A stretch of DNA of 39,857 nt from CANQBR01 sp964641395. GTDB taxonomy: Bacteria; Bacillota; Negativicutes; Acidaminococcales; Acidaminococcaceae. Shown one piece after another: positions 33,219 to 39,857 of this stretch. Numbering within the stretch: the first letter of the stretch is position 1; each line of letters begins with the position of its first letter. The position numbers and the translations under genes were made by a program. The notes below the pieces were generated by a model that had not been told where the DNA came from, did not search any database, and saw only the letters and a program-made list of their open reading frames with translations. The stretch spans positions 1-39,857 of the forward strand of contig CAZXKQ010000017.1 in NCBI GenBank assembly GCA_964641395.1, read 5' to 3'.

Positions 33219-34088
33219 TTATAGGCTCGCTCCCACCAGTTCCAGGAAGCGGGCCTTGTAATCCGCCAGGTCCAGCCGCAGATCGTAGAGGAGGGACACT
33301 GGCAGCTCCACGCTGTACTCCCGGCCCAGCTGCACCAGGGGGCCCTCCGGGCCTAGCAGGCCTTCCACCCGCAGCAGGGGCAGCACCGCCAGGCCTAGGC
33401 CCTGCCTCACCGCCGCCAGCACCGCCTCCGCATCGTTAAAGTCCAAGCCCTGCCGCAGCCGGCCGAAGTCCACCTTGGCCCGCAGGAGGTTTTGGTATTC
33501 TGCGTTGCTGCCGTAGCCGATGTAGGGATAGGCGTAGATGTCCTGGCTGCAGCCCAGCTGCTGGTACAGCTCCCGCGCCGCCACCCATACCAGCTGCTGC
33601 CGCCACAGCTTCAGCCTCTGGGTATAGAGGGGCTGGGCCTCTAGGTGCACCAGGGCGAAGTCGTACTTCTGGGCCCCGAAGGCCTCCTCCAGGGTCTCCG
33701 CCACGCTCAACCGCCTGTCCACCCGGATGCGCAAATCTGGGTACTCCTGCCCCAGCTGGCGGAGGACAGGCAACAGATAGAAGTTGATGAACTGGGCGGA
33801 CACCGCCAGCTGCAGGCAGCGCTCCTTAGCCTGAAAGCGGCTCATCACCTCTACGCTGTCCTGGTAGTCCTGCAGCAGCCGCTGGGCCAGGGGCAGGAAG
33901 GCCTGGCCGGCCTGGGTGAGGTAGAGGCTCTTTCCTGCCCGGTTGAAAAAGCTGGCCCGGTAGGCTCCCTCCAGGCTGGCGATGTGGTTGCTGATGGTAG
34001 GCTGGGTGAAGTTCAGCAGCTTGGCCGCCTGGGTGAAGGAGCGGCACTGGGCCACGGTTAAAAAGGAGCGCAACACTTGGACATTCAT
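33219..34088 (-). CDS. LysR-family transcriptional regulator
   Basis: 289 aa. The N-terminal winged helix-turn-helix (MNVQVLRSFLTVAQCRSFTQAAKLLNFTQPTISNHI, seen here as the FTQAAKLLNFTQPTISNH core) is followed by a linker helix and a periplasmic-binding-like effector domain (about 90-285). It lies 125 bases before the nhaC-iadA pair on the same strand, with no terminator in the gap, and probably regulates that pair. The effector is unknown. It has its own promoter and a leader with terminator-like hairpins. Confidence 0.9.
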   Translation of the reverse strand: MNVQVLRSFLTVAQCRSFTQAAKLLNFTQPTISNHIASLEGAYRASFFNRAGKSLYLTQAGQAFLPLAQRLLQDYQDSVEVMSRFQAKERCLQLAVSAQFINFYLLPVLRQLGQEYPDLRIRVDRRLSVAETLEEAFGAQKYDFALVHLEAQPLYTQRLKLWRQQLVWVAARELYQQLGCSQDIYAYPYIGYGSNAEYQNLLRAKVDFGRLRQGLDFNDAEAVLAAVRQGLGLAVLPLLRVEGLLGPEGPLVQLGREYSVELPVSLLYDLRLDLADYKARFLELVGASL

Positions 34089-34152
34089 TCTTCCCTCCCG
34101 GCCGCCTAGGCCTCTTTCTTTGCTATGGAAAAGAAAGGCTTATAACAGCCTG

Positions 34153-34211
34153 TCTAAAAACAAGGAAAAGTTTTTCCTTCCACTAGGGGGGCAGCCCCTC
34201 GGGGCCGCCCT
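34153..34211 (-). promoter_or_regulatory. possible attenuator in the lysR leader
   Basis: Two hairpins in the predicted lysR leader. The first is GC-rich (34189-34210, nine pairs and one mismatch). The second is AT-rich with perfect eight-base arms (AAGGAAAA at 34162-34169, TTTTCCTT at 34172-34179) followed on the minus strand by G and five U, as in an intrinsic terminator. Transcription would have to pass it to reach lysR. Confidence 0.4.
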
Positions 34212-34218
34212 TTATTAT

Positions 34219-34247
34219 ATTGTAACATAGCCTGGGCCCGCCGTCAT
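34219..34247 (-). promoter_or_regulatory. promoter of lysR
   Basis: Minus-strand ATGACG (34242-34247), a 17-base spacer and TACAAT (34219-34224) with an upstream TGT (extended -10). Transcription would start about 124 bases before the lysR ATG. Confidence 0.5.
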
Positions 34248-34259
34248 CTAGGCAGCAGG

Positions 34260-34460
34260 GAAAACTTTCAGTGTTGCTGATGCACAATATTTCTCTATTT
34301 CTCCTCTCTCACCGTCTTTGCAAAGTATAGCATATTTTCTCTTTATAAAATAAACATTATTGCACCGCCTCTGCCTTTAATAAACATAATTTCTAAATTT
34401 TATCAATACTTGCACAATTATGCAGATTTGCAAATAACATCGCACAAATGTGCAGACAAC
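34260..34460. other. AT-rich spacer with a cluster of palindromes
   Basis: This part of the 510-base gap between lysR and pheT has no ORF and is far richer in A and T than the rest of the window. It contains TGCACAAT at 34281 and again at 34411, the near-palindrome TGCACAATTATGCA (34411-34424), the perfect palindrome ATTTGCAAAT (34426-34435) and GCACAAATGTGC (34442-34453, five-base arms). The ATAAACAT element occurs twice (about 34350 and 34380). These look like protein-binding sites; no regulator is identified. Confidence 0.45.
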
Positions 34461-34496
34461 CCTAGCGGCCCTGTCCCCAGGCCTTAAAAGGGGCGC

Positions 34497-34531
34497 AAAA
34501 AAAGCTGCCCCCATCCTCAAGGGGACAGCTT
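34497..34531 (-). terminator. intrinsic terminator of metK-pheS-pheT
   Basis: An 11-base stem with one G-U pair (34521-34531 with 34502-34512) and a seven-U run on the minus strand (A at 34497-34503). It lies about 68 bases after the pheT stop. Confidence 0.88.
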
Positions 34532-34598
34532 CTCTTATGGGTGATATAGGTGAAATACTTGATTCCGGCCTGCCTGGGGCGGGGCTAAAATGCCAGCC

Positions 34599-37052
34599 TC
34601 AGTGGCGCAGCTGGGCCTTATAGGCCTCCCCTACCTGCTCCACTACCTCCTTGATGCTGGCATCCACTTCCTCATCGGTGAGGGTGCGATCCGGGGCCTG
34701 GTAGGTCAGGTTGAAGGCCATGGACTTGCAGCCTGCCGGCACCTGCTGGCCGGTGTAGACGTCGAAGACCTTCACCGACTGGAGCAGTTCCCCGGCGTAG
34801 CGGCGGATGACCGCCTCCAGCTCTGCCTTGCTTACAGACTGGGGCACCACCACCGCCATATCCCGGCTGGAGGCAGGGTGCTTGGTGAGCCGCTGGTAGC
34901 TAGGCACAGCGGTGGCGTAGGGGATCAGGGGCTCCAGCTCCAGCTCCAGCACGTAGGCCTTCTGGGGCAGGTCCAGGGCGGCCTGGGCCTGGGGGTGGAG
35001 CTCCCCTAGACAGCCGATGCGCCGCCCCTCCAAGAGGATGGCGCAACTCTTGCCTGGGTGGAGGTAGGGCTCCTCTACCGGGGCCAGCTGGTAATCCTGC
35101 ACCTGGAGCTTGGCCAGCAACCCCTCGGCAATACCCTTCAAATCGTAAAAGTCCACGCTGCCGTTATCCGCACACCAGTTCAGCTCTCCCCGCCTGCCGC
35201 ACAGGGCCGCGGCCACCACCTGCCTTTCTTCTGGGAAGGCGGTGAGGGGCAGGGCCTGGGGCAGGAAGACCCGGCCGATCTCGAAGATGGCCACCCGGTC
35301 TGCCTGGCGGGCCAGGTTGTAGGCGGCAGCTCCTAAGAGGGAGGGCACCATGGTGGTGCGCATCACCTTGAAGTCGTCGGTGATAGGGTTCAGCAGCGGG
35401 ATGGCCTGGCGGCGGGGATCAGCCTCCGCCAGCAGCAGCTTGTCAAAGACGGCAGGGTTGATGAAGCTGTAGCTCATAATCTCGCTCAGCCCCGCCCCTA
35501 CCAGGTAGTCTTGGATTTGATCCTTCACGTCCTCGCTGACGTACTGGCGGCCCTGGGTGACGCTGAGCACCGGCAGGTGGGACTGGATGTGGTCCAGGCC
35601 GTGGAAGCGGGCCACCTCTTCCGAGATGTCGGCATCGCAGCTGCAGTCGCCCCGCCAGCTGGGCACGGTGACCAGCAGCCTCTCCCCCTCCTCCTCCACC
35701 TGGAACTCCAGGGCGGTGAGGATGCGGCAGATCTCTTCCTTGCTGATGGCGATGCCGATGCGGCTGCTGATGCCCTTGGCCGTCACCTCTATCCGGGTGG
35801 GAGCCGCCGGCTGGGGATAATCCTCCACGATGCCGGCCACCGTCTCACAGGCCCCCATCTCCTCCAGCAGGTAGGCCGCCCGGTTCAGGGCCCGGTGGCA
35901 GTTGGCCGTGTCCACCCCTCTTTCAAAGCGGCCGGAGGCCTCGCTGCGCAGGCCCAGGCTGTAGGAGGTGCGGCGGATGCTGGGGCCGTGGAAGCTGGCC
36001 GCCTCCAGCATGACGTTGACCGTCTTGTCCGTAACCTCCGTCTCCAGACCGCCCATCACCCCGCCTAAGCCTACGGCATGGGTGGCGTCGCCGATGGTGA
36101 TCATGCTGCTGTCCAGCTTGCGCTCCTGCTCGTCCAAGGTCACCAGCTTTTCCCCTGGGGCGGCCCGGCGGACGATGAGGGTGTGGCCCCCTACGGTGTC
36201 GTAGTCATAGGCGTGCATAGGCTGGCCCAGCTCCAGCATGACGTAGTTAGTTACGTCTACTACGTTGGAGATGGGGCGCACCCCGCAGGCCCGAAGCCGG
36301 TTCTGCAGCCAGCCGGGGGAGGGCTTCACCACGATATTCTTCAGCACCCGCACGGTGAAGCGGGGGCAGAGCTCCCTGTCCTGGATGATGATCTTGGCCA
36401 TGTCCTCGGCCCTGCCTCCGGCCGCCTCCCGGCAGTCAGTGGCCGGCAGCCGCAGCCGGGCTCCGGTCAGGGCGGCTATCTCCCGGGCCAGGCCGATGAT
36501 GCTGAAGCAGTCTGCCCGGTTGCTGGTCAGGTCGATGTCTAAAACCGTATCGTCCAGGCCCATCACCTGCTTGATGTCCAGGCCCACCGGGGTGTCCGGC
36601 GGCAGGATGTAGATGCCGTTGCGCTGCTCTGGCAGCAGCAGCTTGCTGTCGATGCCCAGCTCGTCGGCGGAGCAGAGCATGCCGTAGGAGTCCAGGCCCC
36701 GCATGCGGGCCTTCTTCAACTTCAGGCCCTCCGGGTTGCGGCCGCTGGGAGGCAGCACCGCCCCTACCACGGCCACCGGCACCCTGTCGTCTTTGCGGAC
36801 GTTCTGGGCCCCGGTGAGGATCTGCACCGGCTCCCCTCCCTGGCCGTAGTCCATCATGCACACCCACAGGTGGTCGGAATTAGGATGGCGCCAAAGGTCC
36901 ACCACCCGGCCGGTCACCACGCCGCTGAGGCCGGTGCCTAGGTGCTGGACGGTCTCCACCTCCAGCCCCGCCCGGGTGATCCTGTCCACCAGCTCCTCCA
37001 CCGGCAGCTCTATATCCACGTATTGCTTTAACCACTCTAAAGACGCTAACAT
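34599..37052 (-). CDS. pheT: phenylalanine--tRNA ligase beta subunit
   Basis: 817 aa, full length for the bacterial subunit. Order: N-terminal EMAP-like tRNA-binding domain (VVTGRVVDLWRHPNSDHLWVC), B3/B4 editing domain (IGLAREIAALTGARLR and NYVMLELGQPMHAYD), B5 domain, a catalytic-like core (LRSEASGRFERGVD) and the C-terminal FDX-ACB domain (TKHPASSRDMAVVVP). With PheS it forms the alpha2-beta2 enzyme. AAGGAGGGG precedes the ATG, 11 bases after pheS. Confidence 0.97.
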   Translation of the reverse strand: MLASLEWLKQYVDIELPVEELVDRITRAGLEVETVQHLGTGLSGVVTGRVVDLWRHPNSDHLWVCMMDYGQGGEPVQILTGAQNVRKDDRVPVAVVGAVLPPSGRNPEGLKLKKARMRGLDSYGMLCSADELGIDSKLLLPEQRNGIYILPPDTPVGLDIKQVMGLDDTVLDIDLTSNRADCFSIIGLAREIAALTGARLRLPATDCREAAGGRAEDMAKIIIQDRELCPRFTVRVLKNIVVKPSPGWLQNRLRACGVRPISNVVDVTNYVMLELGQPMHAYDYDTVGGHTLIVRRAAPGEKLVTLDEQERKLDSSMITIGDATHAVGLGGVMGGLETEVTDKTVNVMLEAASFHGPSIRRTSYSLGLRSEASGRFERGVDTANCHRALNRAAYLLEEMGACETVAGIVEDYPQPAAPTRIEVTAKGISSRIGIAISKEEICRILTALEFQVEEEGERLLVTVPSWRGDCSCDADISEEVARFHGLDHIQSHLPVLSVTQGRQYVSEDVKDQIQDYLVGAGLSEIMSYSFINPAVFDKLLLAEADPRRQAIPLLNPITDDFKVMRTTMVPSLLGAAAYNLARQADRVAIFEIGRVFLPQALPLTAFPEERQVVAAALCGRRGELNWCADNGSVDFYDLKGIAEGLLAKLQVQDYQLAPVEEPYLHPGKSCAILLEGRRIGCLGELHPQAQAALDLPQKAYVLELELEPLIPYATAVPSYQRLTKHPASSRDMAVVVPQSVSKAELEAVIRRYAGELLQSVKVFDVYTGQQVPAGCKSMAFNLTYQAPDRTLTDEEVDASIKEVVEQVGEAYKAQLRH

Positions 37053-37063
37053 GCTACCCCTCC

Positions 37064-38089
37064 TTAGTTAAACTGCTTCAGGAAGCGCAAGTCGTTTTCA
37101 AAGAACAGGCGCAGGTCGTCGATGCCGTACTTCAGCATGGCGATCCGCTCCACCCCCATGCCGAAGGCGAAGCCGGTCATCTTGGAGGGGTCGTAGCCGC
37201 TCATAGTCAGCACGTTGGGGTGGACCATGCCGCTGCCTAGGATTTCCAGCCAGCCGGAGTTTTTGCACACCCTGCAGCCCTTGCCGCCGCAGATGACGCA
37301 GGACATATCCACCTCGGCCGAGGGCTCGGTGAAGGGGAAGAAGCTGGGACGCAGCCGCACCTTGACGCTGGAGCCGAACATCTCCCGCAGGAACAGCTCC
37401 AGGGTGCCCTTTAAGTCTGCCAGGGAGATGTCCTCATCGATGACCAGCCCTTCCACCTGATGGAACATAGGGGAATGGGTGGCATCGTAGTCGCAGCGGT
37501 AGACGGTGCCAGGGGCGATCATGCGGATGGGGGTGTTAGGCTCCCGGGCCTGCATAGTGCGGGCCTGGATGGGCGAGGTCTGGGTGCGGAGCAGGTATTC
37601 TTCAGTAATGTAGAAGGTGTCCTGCATGTCCCGGGCCGGGTGGTCCTTCGGCAGGTTGAGGGCCTCGAAATTGTAGTAATCGTTCTCGATCTCCGGCCCT
37701 TCCATAACCTCGAAGCCCATGCGCATAAAGATCTTCTTGATCTCCCGCAGGGTGAGGGTGAGGGGGTGGAGGTGGCCTCGCAGGGGCGCCCGGCCCGGCA
37801 GGGTGATGTCTACCCTCTCCTGGGCCAGCTTGGCGGCCAGGGCGGCCTGGTCCAGCTGGGCCCCCTTGGCGTTCAAGGCCTGGGTGAGCTCCGCCTTGAT
37901 CTGGTTCACGATCTGGCCGATTTTAGGCCTCTCCTCCGGGGGCAGCTTGCCCATGCCCCGCAGGATCTCCGTCATAGGGCTCTTCTTGCCTAGGTACTTC
38001 ACCCGCAGCTCCTTCAGGGCCTCCGGGTTGGCAGCCTGTCCCAGCTCTGCCAGGGCGGCCTCTTTAATAGCTAATAATTTCTCTTCCAT
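37064..38089 (-). CDS. pheS: phenylalanine--tRNA ligase alpha subunit
   Basis: 341 aa. There is an N-terminal coiled coil (about 1-85), then a class II aminoacyl-tRNA synthetase core with motif 1 region GFEVMEGPEIENDYYNFEALN, motif 2 around HSPMFHQVEGLVIDE and motif 3 GFAFGMGVERIAML. It charges tRNA-Phe together with PheT. It starts 24 bases after metK behind a GGAAGAAGAGAG stretch; no T-box or separate promoter fits in that gap. Confidence 0.97.
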   Translation of the reverse strand: MEEKLLAIKEAALAELGQAANPEALKELRVKYLGKKSPMTEILRGMGKLPPEERPKIGQIVNQIKAELTQALNAKGAQLDQAALAAKLAQERVDITLPGRAPLRGHLHPLTLTLREIKKIFMRMGFEVMEGPEIENDYYNFEALNLPKDHPARDMQDTFYITEEYLLRTQTSPIQARTMQAREPNTPIRMIAPGTVYRCDYDATHSPMFHQVEGLVIDEDISLADLKGTLELFLREMFGSSVKVRLRPSFFPFTEPSAEVDMSCVICGGKGCRVCKNSGWLEILGSGMVHPNVLTMSGYDPSKMTGFAFGMGVERIAMLKYGIDDLRLFFENDLRFLKQFN

Positions 38090-38113
38090 AGCGCGCTCTC
38101 TCTTCTTCCACCC

Positions 38114-39292
38114 TTATAGGCCGGCCTGCTCCCGCAGGGCAGCCGCCTTGTCCAACCTCTCCCAGGGCAGGTCCAGATCCTCCCGGCCGAAGTGGCCGTA
38201 GCAGGCCACCTGCTTGTAGATGGGCCGCAACAGGTCTAGCTCCCGGATGATGCCGCTGGGGCTGAGGGAGAAGTTGGCCTTGATCAGCTCCACGATCCGC
38301 TCATCGCTGACCTTGCCGGTGCCGAAGGTCTCTACGCTGACAGATACCGGCTGGGCCACCCCGATGGCGTAGGCCAGCTGCAGCTCGCACTTGGCGGCCA
38401 AGCCGGCAGCCACTACGTTTTTGGCTACGTAGCGGGCGGCGTAGGCGGCGCTGCGGTCCACCTTGGAGGGATCCTTGCCGCTGAAGGCGCCGCCCCCGTG
38501 GCGGGCCATGCCGCCGTAGCTGTCCACGATGATCTTACGGCCGGTGAGGCCTGCATCTCCTTGGGGGCCGCCGATGACGAAGCGGCCGGTAGGGTTGATG
38601 TAGTACTTGGTGTTTTCGTCCAGCATCTTCTTGGGCACCACCGGCTTGATCACCTTCTCGATCATATCCTTGCGGATCTTCTTCGGGGACACGTCCGGCT
38701 TATGCTGGCTGGAGATGACGATGGTGTCCACCCGCAGGGGCCTGCCGTCCTCGTACTCCACTGTGACCTGGGTCTTGCCGTCCGGCCGCAGATAGTCCAC
38801 CAGCTTCTCCTTCCGCACCTGGGTGAGCCGCAGGGCCAGCTTGTTGGCCAGGTCCGCCGGCAGGGGCATGTAGCTGGGGGTTTCGTCAGTGGCGTAGCCG
38901 AACATCATCCCCTGGTCCCCCGCGCCCGCCTCATCGGCGGCGGCAGTGCCCTCCTTGGCCTCCAGGGCCTTGTCCACCCCTAGGGCGATATCGGGGGACT
39001 GATCGTCGATGGACAGCAGCACGCCGCAGGTATGGCCGTCAAAGCCGTACTTAGCCCTATCGTAGCCGATGTCGATGACGGTCTGCCGGGCCAGCTTAGG
39101 GATGTCCACGTAGCAAGTGGTGGAGATTTCCCCGAAGATGTGGATCTGGCCGGTGGTGACGATGGTCTCGCAGGCTACCCGGCACTTAGGATCCAGGGCG
39201 ATCATGGCGTCTAGCACTGCGTCGCTGATCTGGTCCGCGATCTTGTCCGGATGGCCCTCCGTAACGGCTTCGCTGGTAAATAGTTTCCTCAT
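38114..39292 (-). CDS. metK: S-adenosylmethionine synthetase
   Basis: 392 aa. Hallmarks: TSEAVTEGHPDKIADQISDAVLD at the N-terminus, the GAGDQGMMFGYA flexible-loop motif near residue 120, and GGGAFSGKDPSKVDRSAAY near residue 270 (P-loop-like). It makes SAM from methionine and ATP. Expression is governed by a SAM-I riboswitch in its leader, giving feedback by its product. AAAGGAG lies about 11 bases before the ATG. Confidence 0.98.
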   Translation of the reverse strand: MRKLFTSEAVTEGHPDKIADQISDAVLDAMIALDPKCRVACETIVTTGQIHIFGEISTTCYVDIPKLARQTVIDIGYDRAKYGFDGHTCGVLLSIDDQSPDIALGVDKALEAKEGTAAADEAGAGDQGMMFGYATDETPSYMPLPADLANKLALRLTQVRKEKLVDYLRPDGKTQVTVEYEDGRPLRVDTIVISSQHKPDVSPKKIRKDMIEKVIKPVVPKKMLDENTKYYINPTGRFVIGGPQGDAGLTGRKIIVDSYGGMARHGGGAFSGKDPSKVDRSAAYAARYVAKNVVAAGLAAKCELQLAYAIGVAQPVSVSVETFGTGKVSDERIVELIKANFSLSPSGIIRELDLLRPIYKQVACYGHFGREDLDLPWERLDKAAALREQAGL

Positions 39293-39353
39293 TTAGACTG
39301 GCTTCTCCTTTCCTTAACAGGCCAGCTCCCAGGCCTCGCCCCCGGGCAGGGGC

Positions 39354-39389
39354 ATAAAGAAAGGCGTCCTCAGCATATGAGAACGCCTT
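39354..39389 (-). terminator. riboswitch-controlled terminator before metK
   Basis: A 12-base stem with one wobble pair (39378-39389 with 39361-39372), a five-base loop and a U-rich tail on the minus strand. It is the off-state hairpin of the SAM riboswitch; its base lies 12 bases past the aptamer. Confidence 0.88.
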
Positions 39390-39400
39390 AAATTTTACAG

Positions 39401-39510
39401 CCTTCTCATCTTGCGGCTGGCGCAGGATTTAGCACCTTATCAAGGCCGAGCCCTGATGGTTGCTGCGGTTTCATTGGGCCTTTCCCTCCACCGCTCTTGA
39501 TGAGTCATAG
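39401..39510 (-). promoter_or_regulatory. SAM-I riboswitch (S-box) aptamer
   Basis: Read on the minus strand, the P1 5' strand CTCATCAAGAG is followed by the S-box core GGTGGAGGGAAAGGCCC, ATGAAACCGCAGCAACC and AAGGTGCTAAATCCTGC, and by the P1 3' strand GATGAGAA. These are the conserved SAM-contact and kink-turn segments of the class I SAM riboswitch. With SAM bound, P1 forms and the downstream terminator folds, stopping metK transcription. Confidence 0.97.
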
Positions 39511-39530
39511 CGCCCTTAGGCACAGTCCTA

Positions 39531-39559
39531 ATTATATAGTAAAACGCCGCCCTTGGCAA
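39531..39559 (-). promoter_or_regulatory. sigma-70 promoter of riboswitch-metK-pheST
   Basis: Minus-strand TTGCCA (39554-39559), 17-base spacer, TATAAT (39531-39536). Transcription would start near 39524, 20 bases before P1 of the riboswitch. Confidence 0.88.
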
Positions 39560-39689
39560 GGTTTTTTTGCGGAGGGACGGCCAACTGTCCCTTAGTGCCT
39601 GGGTTTGCTAGCACAGCCTGTGAAGCTGGGGCTGCGACGTCCTGGGAGCCAAAAAAATTCTTTACAAGAGAGGCTGTTTCCCTTAAATA

Positions 39690-39810
39690 GGTGGTTGAGA
39701 GGATCTTGAGGTTGTAGACTTCGTCCCGGCCACACGCCGCTGGTACGACAAGGGGCAACCCTGAGAGATGCAGGAGACTGGGACGCCTGCCAAGGTTCCC
39801 TCTTCCCACC
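39690..39810 (+). ncRNA. candidate structured RNA, class unknown
   Basis: No credible ORF lies in the last 300 bases. The plus strand folds as a three-way junction. P1: GGTGG/CCACC (39690-39694, 39806-39810), AGAGG/CCTCT (39698-39702, 39799-39803) and ATCTTG/CAAGGT (39703-39708, 39791-39796). P2: GGTTG/CAACC (39710-39714, 39756-39760), extended by TCGT/ACGA and GGC/GCC. P3: GCAGG/CCTGC (39770-39774, 39786-39790), directly stacked on P1. A weak promoter (TTTACA 39661-39666, TAAATA 39684-39689) precedes it and an intrinsic terminator follows. I could not match it to 6S, tmRNA, RNase P, SRP or a known riboswitch. Confidence 0.45.
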
Positions 39811-39819
39811 TTTTTACTA

Positions 39820-39845
39820 AACAGGCTGCTGGCCTGTTCTTTTTT
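39820..39845 (+). terminator. intrinsic terminator downstream of the RNA candidate
   Basis: AACAGGC (39820-39826) pairs with GCCTGTT (39832-39838) around a five-base loop, followed by C and six T. A Shine-Dalgarno-like GGGAGGG follows at 39849-39855 at the window edge, so it may be an attenuator ahead of a gene that starts outside. Confidence 0.75.
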
Positions 39846-39857
39846 GTTGGGAGGGAA

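Noticed and set aside
39730..39800. Resemblance of the right-end RNA to a c-di-GMP-I riboswitch (GGGCAACC and GGGACGCC segments)
   Set aside because: The order fits loosely, but the tetraloop/receptor partner and the GCAAAGCC segment are missing, and the helices do not match that class.
39528..39809. 93-codon minus-strand frame at the right end
   Set aside because: It would cover the metK promoter -35/-10 region, has no ribosome site and no recognisable motif; the RNA folding on the plus strand explains the region better.
39561..39857. T-box leader or 6S RNA for the right-end region
   Set aside because: No GGGTGGNACCGCG-type T-box sequence; the three-way junction does not resemble the rod with a central bubble of 6S. 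Neither can be finally excluded without a covariance search.
1..39857. CRISPR array, tRNA, rRNA or prophage
   Set aside because: No regularly spaced identical repeats, no cloverleaf with a T-arm consensus, and no phage structural or integrase genes were found.

Overview
The window reads as a chromosomal segment of a high-GC, anaerobic, diderm Firmicute, most likely a member of the Negativicutes. Three things point there. It has a full Kdo/lipid A/Lpt outer-membrane operon. It also has Firmicute-style genes and control (recD2, comF, an S-box/SAM-I riboswitch on metK). Finally, it carries a one-polypeptide pyruvate:ferredoxin oxidoreductase typical of strict anaerobes. The genus cannot be settled from this sequence alone. 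No prophage, complete insertion sequence, CRISPR array, tRNA or rRNA was seen.

Layout, left to right. (1) 1-2.5 kb: the 3' part of a PepT-like M20 peptidase converges on a small operon of a four-helix membrane protein and an Elp3-like radical SAM protein. (2) 2.6-4.5 kb: yhdT-panF, a sodium/pantothenate symporter with its small partner, from an extended -10 promoter to an intrinsic terminator. (3) 4.5-8.8 kb: an ArnT-type GT39 glycosyltransferase with an orphan IS3 OrfA-like HTH gene behind it, divergent from a histidine kinase/response regulator pair. The shared spacer holds a strong sigma-70 promoter and an 11-bp-period direct repeat of PhoB-box type. (4) 8.8-14.2 kb: operon recD2-comF-SLC13/ArsB-type permease-dinB. 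(5) 14.2-18 kb: monocistronic nifJ with a near-consensus promoter and an inverted repeat at the start of its leader. (6) 30.4-18 kb on the minus strand: waaA-lpxK fusion, kdsB, kdsA, kdsD, kdsC, lpxL-like, lptC, lptA, lptB, one LptF/LptG-type permease, a DUF3084 protein, a YqgF-like RNase H-fold protein and an FTCD_C/FchA-like protein. Most junctions overlap or nearly touch, so this is probably one long transcript. (7) 34.2-30.4 kb on the minus strand: a LysR regulator, an NhaC-family antiporter and isoaspartyl dipeptidase IadA. (8) 39.6-34.5 kb on the minus strand: SAM-I riboswitch, metK, pheS, pheT, ending in an intrinsic terminator. (9) 39.6-39.86 kb: no credible gene, but a plus-strand RNA candidate with a three-way-junction fold, an intrinsic terminator, and a Shine-Dalgarno-like sequence at the window edge.

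How the genes work together. The LPS operon makes Kdo (KdsD, KdsA, KdsC), activates it (KdsB), attaches it to a 4'-phosphorylated lipid A precursor (WaaA-LpxK), acylates it (LpxL-like) and exports it (LptB, permease, LptC, LptA). The ArnT-like enzyme could modify the same lipid A, and the neighbouring two-component system is a natural candidate to control it. The rest is mostly anaerobic metabolism, peptide use and housekeeping.

The most unusual points are: the WaaA-LpxK fusion; the repeat-bearing C-terminal extension of LptA; pheST placed behind a SAM riboswitch; the unassigned structured RNA at the right end; and the DUF3084/RNase H-fold/FTCD_C-like trio at the tail of the LPS operon.
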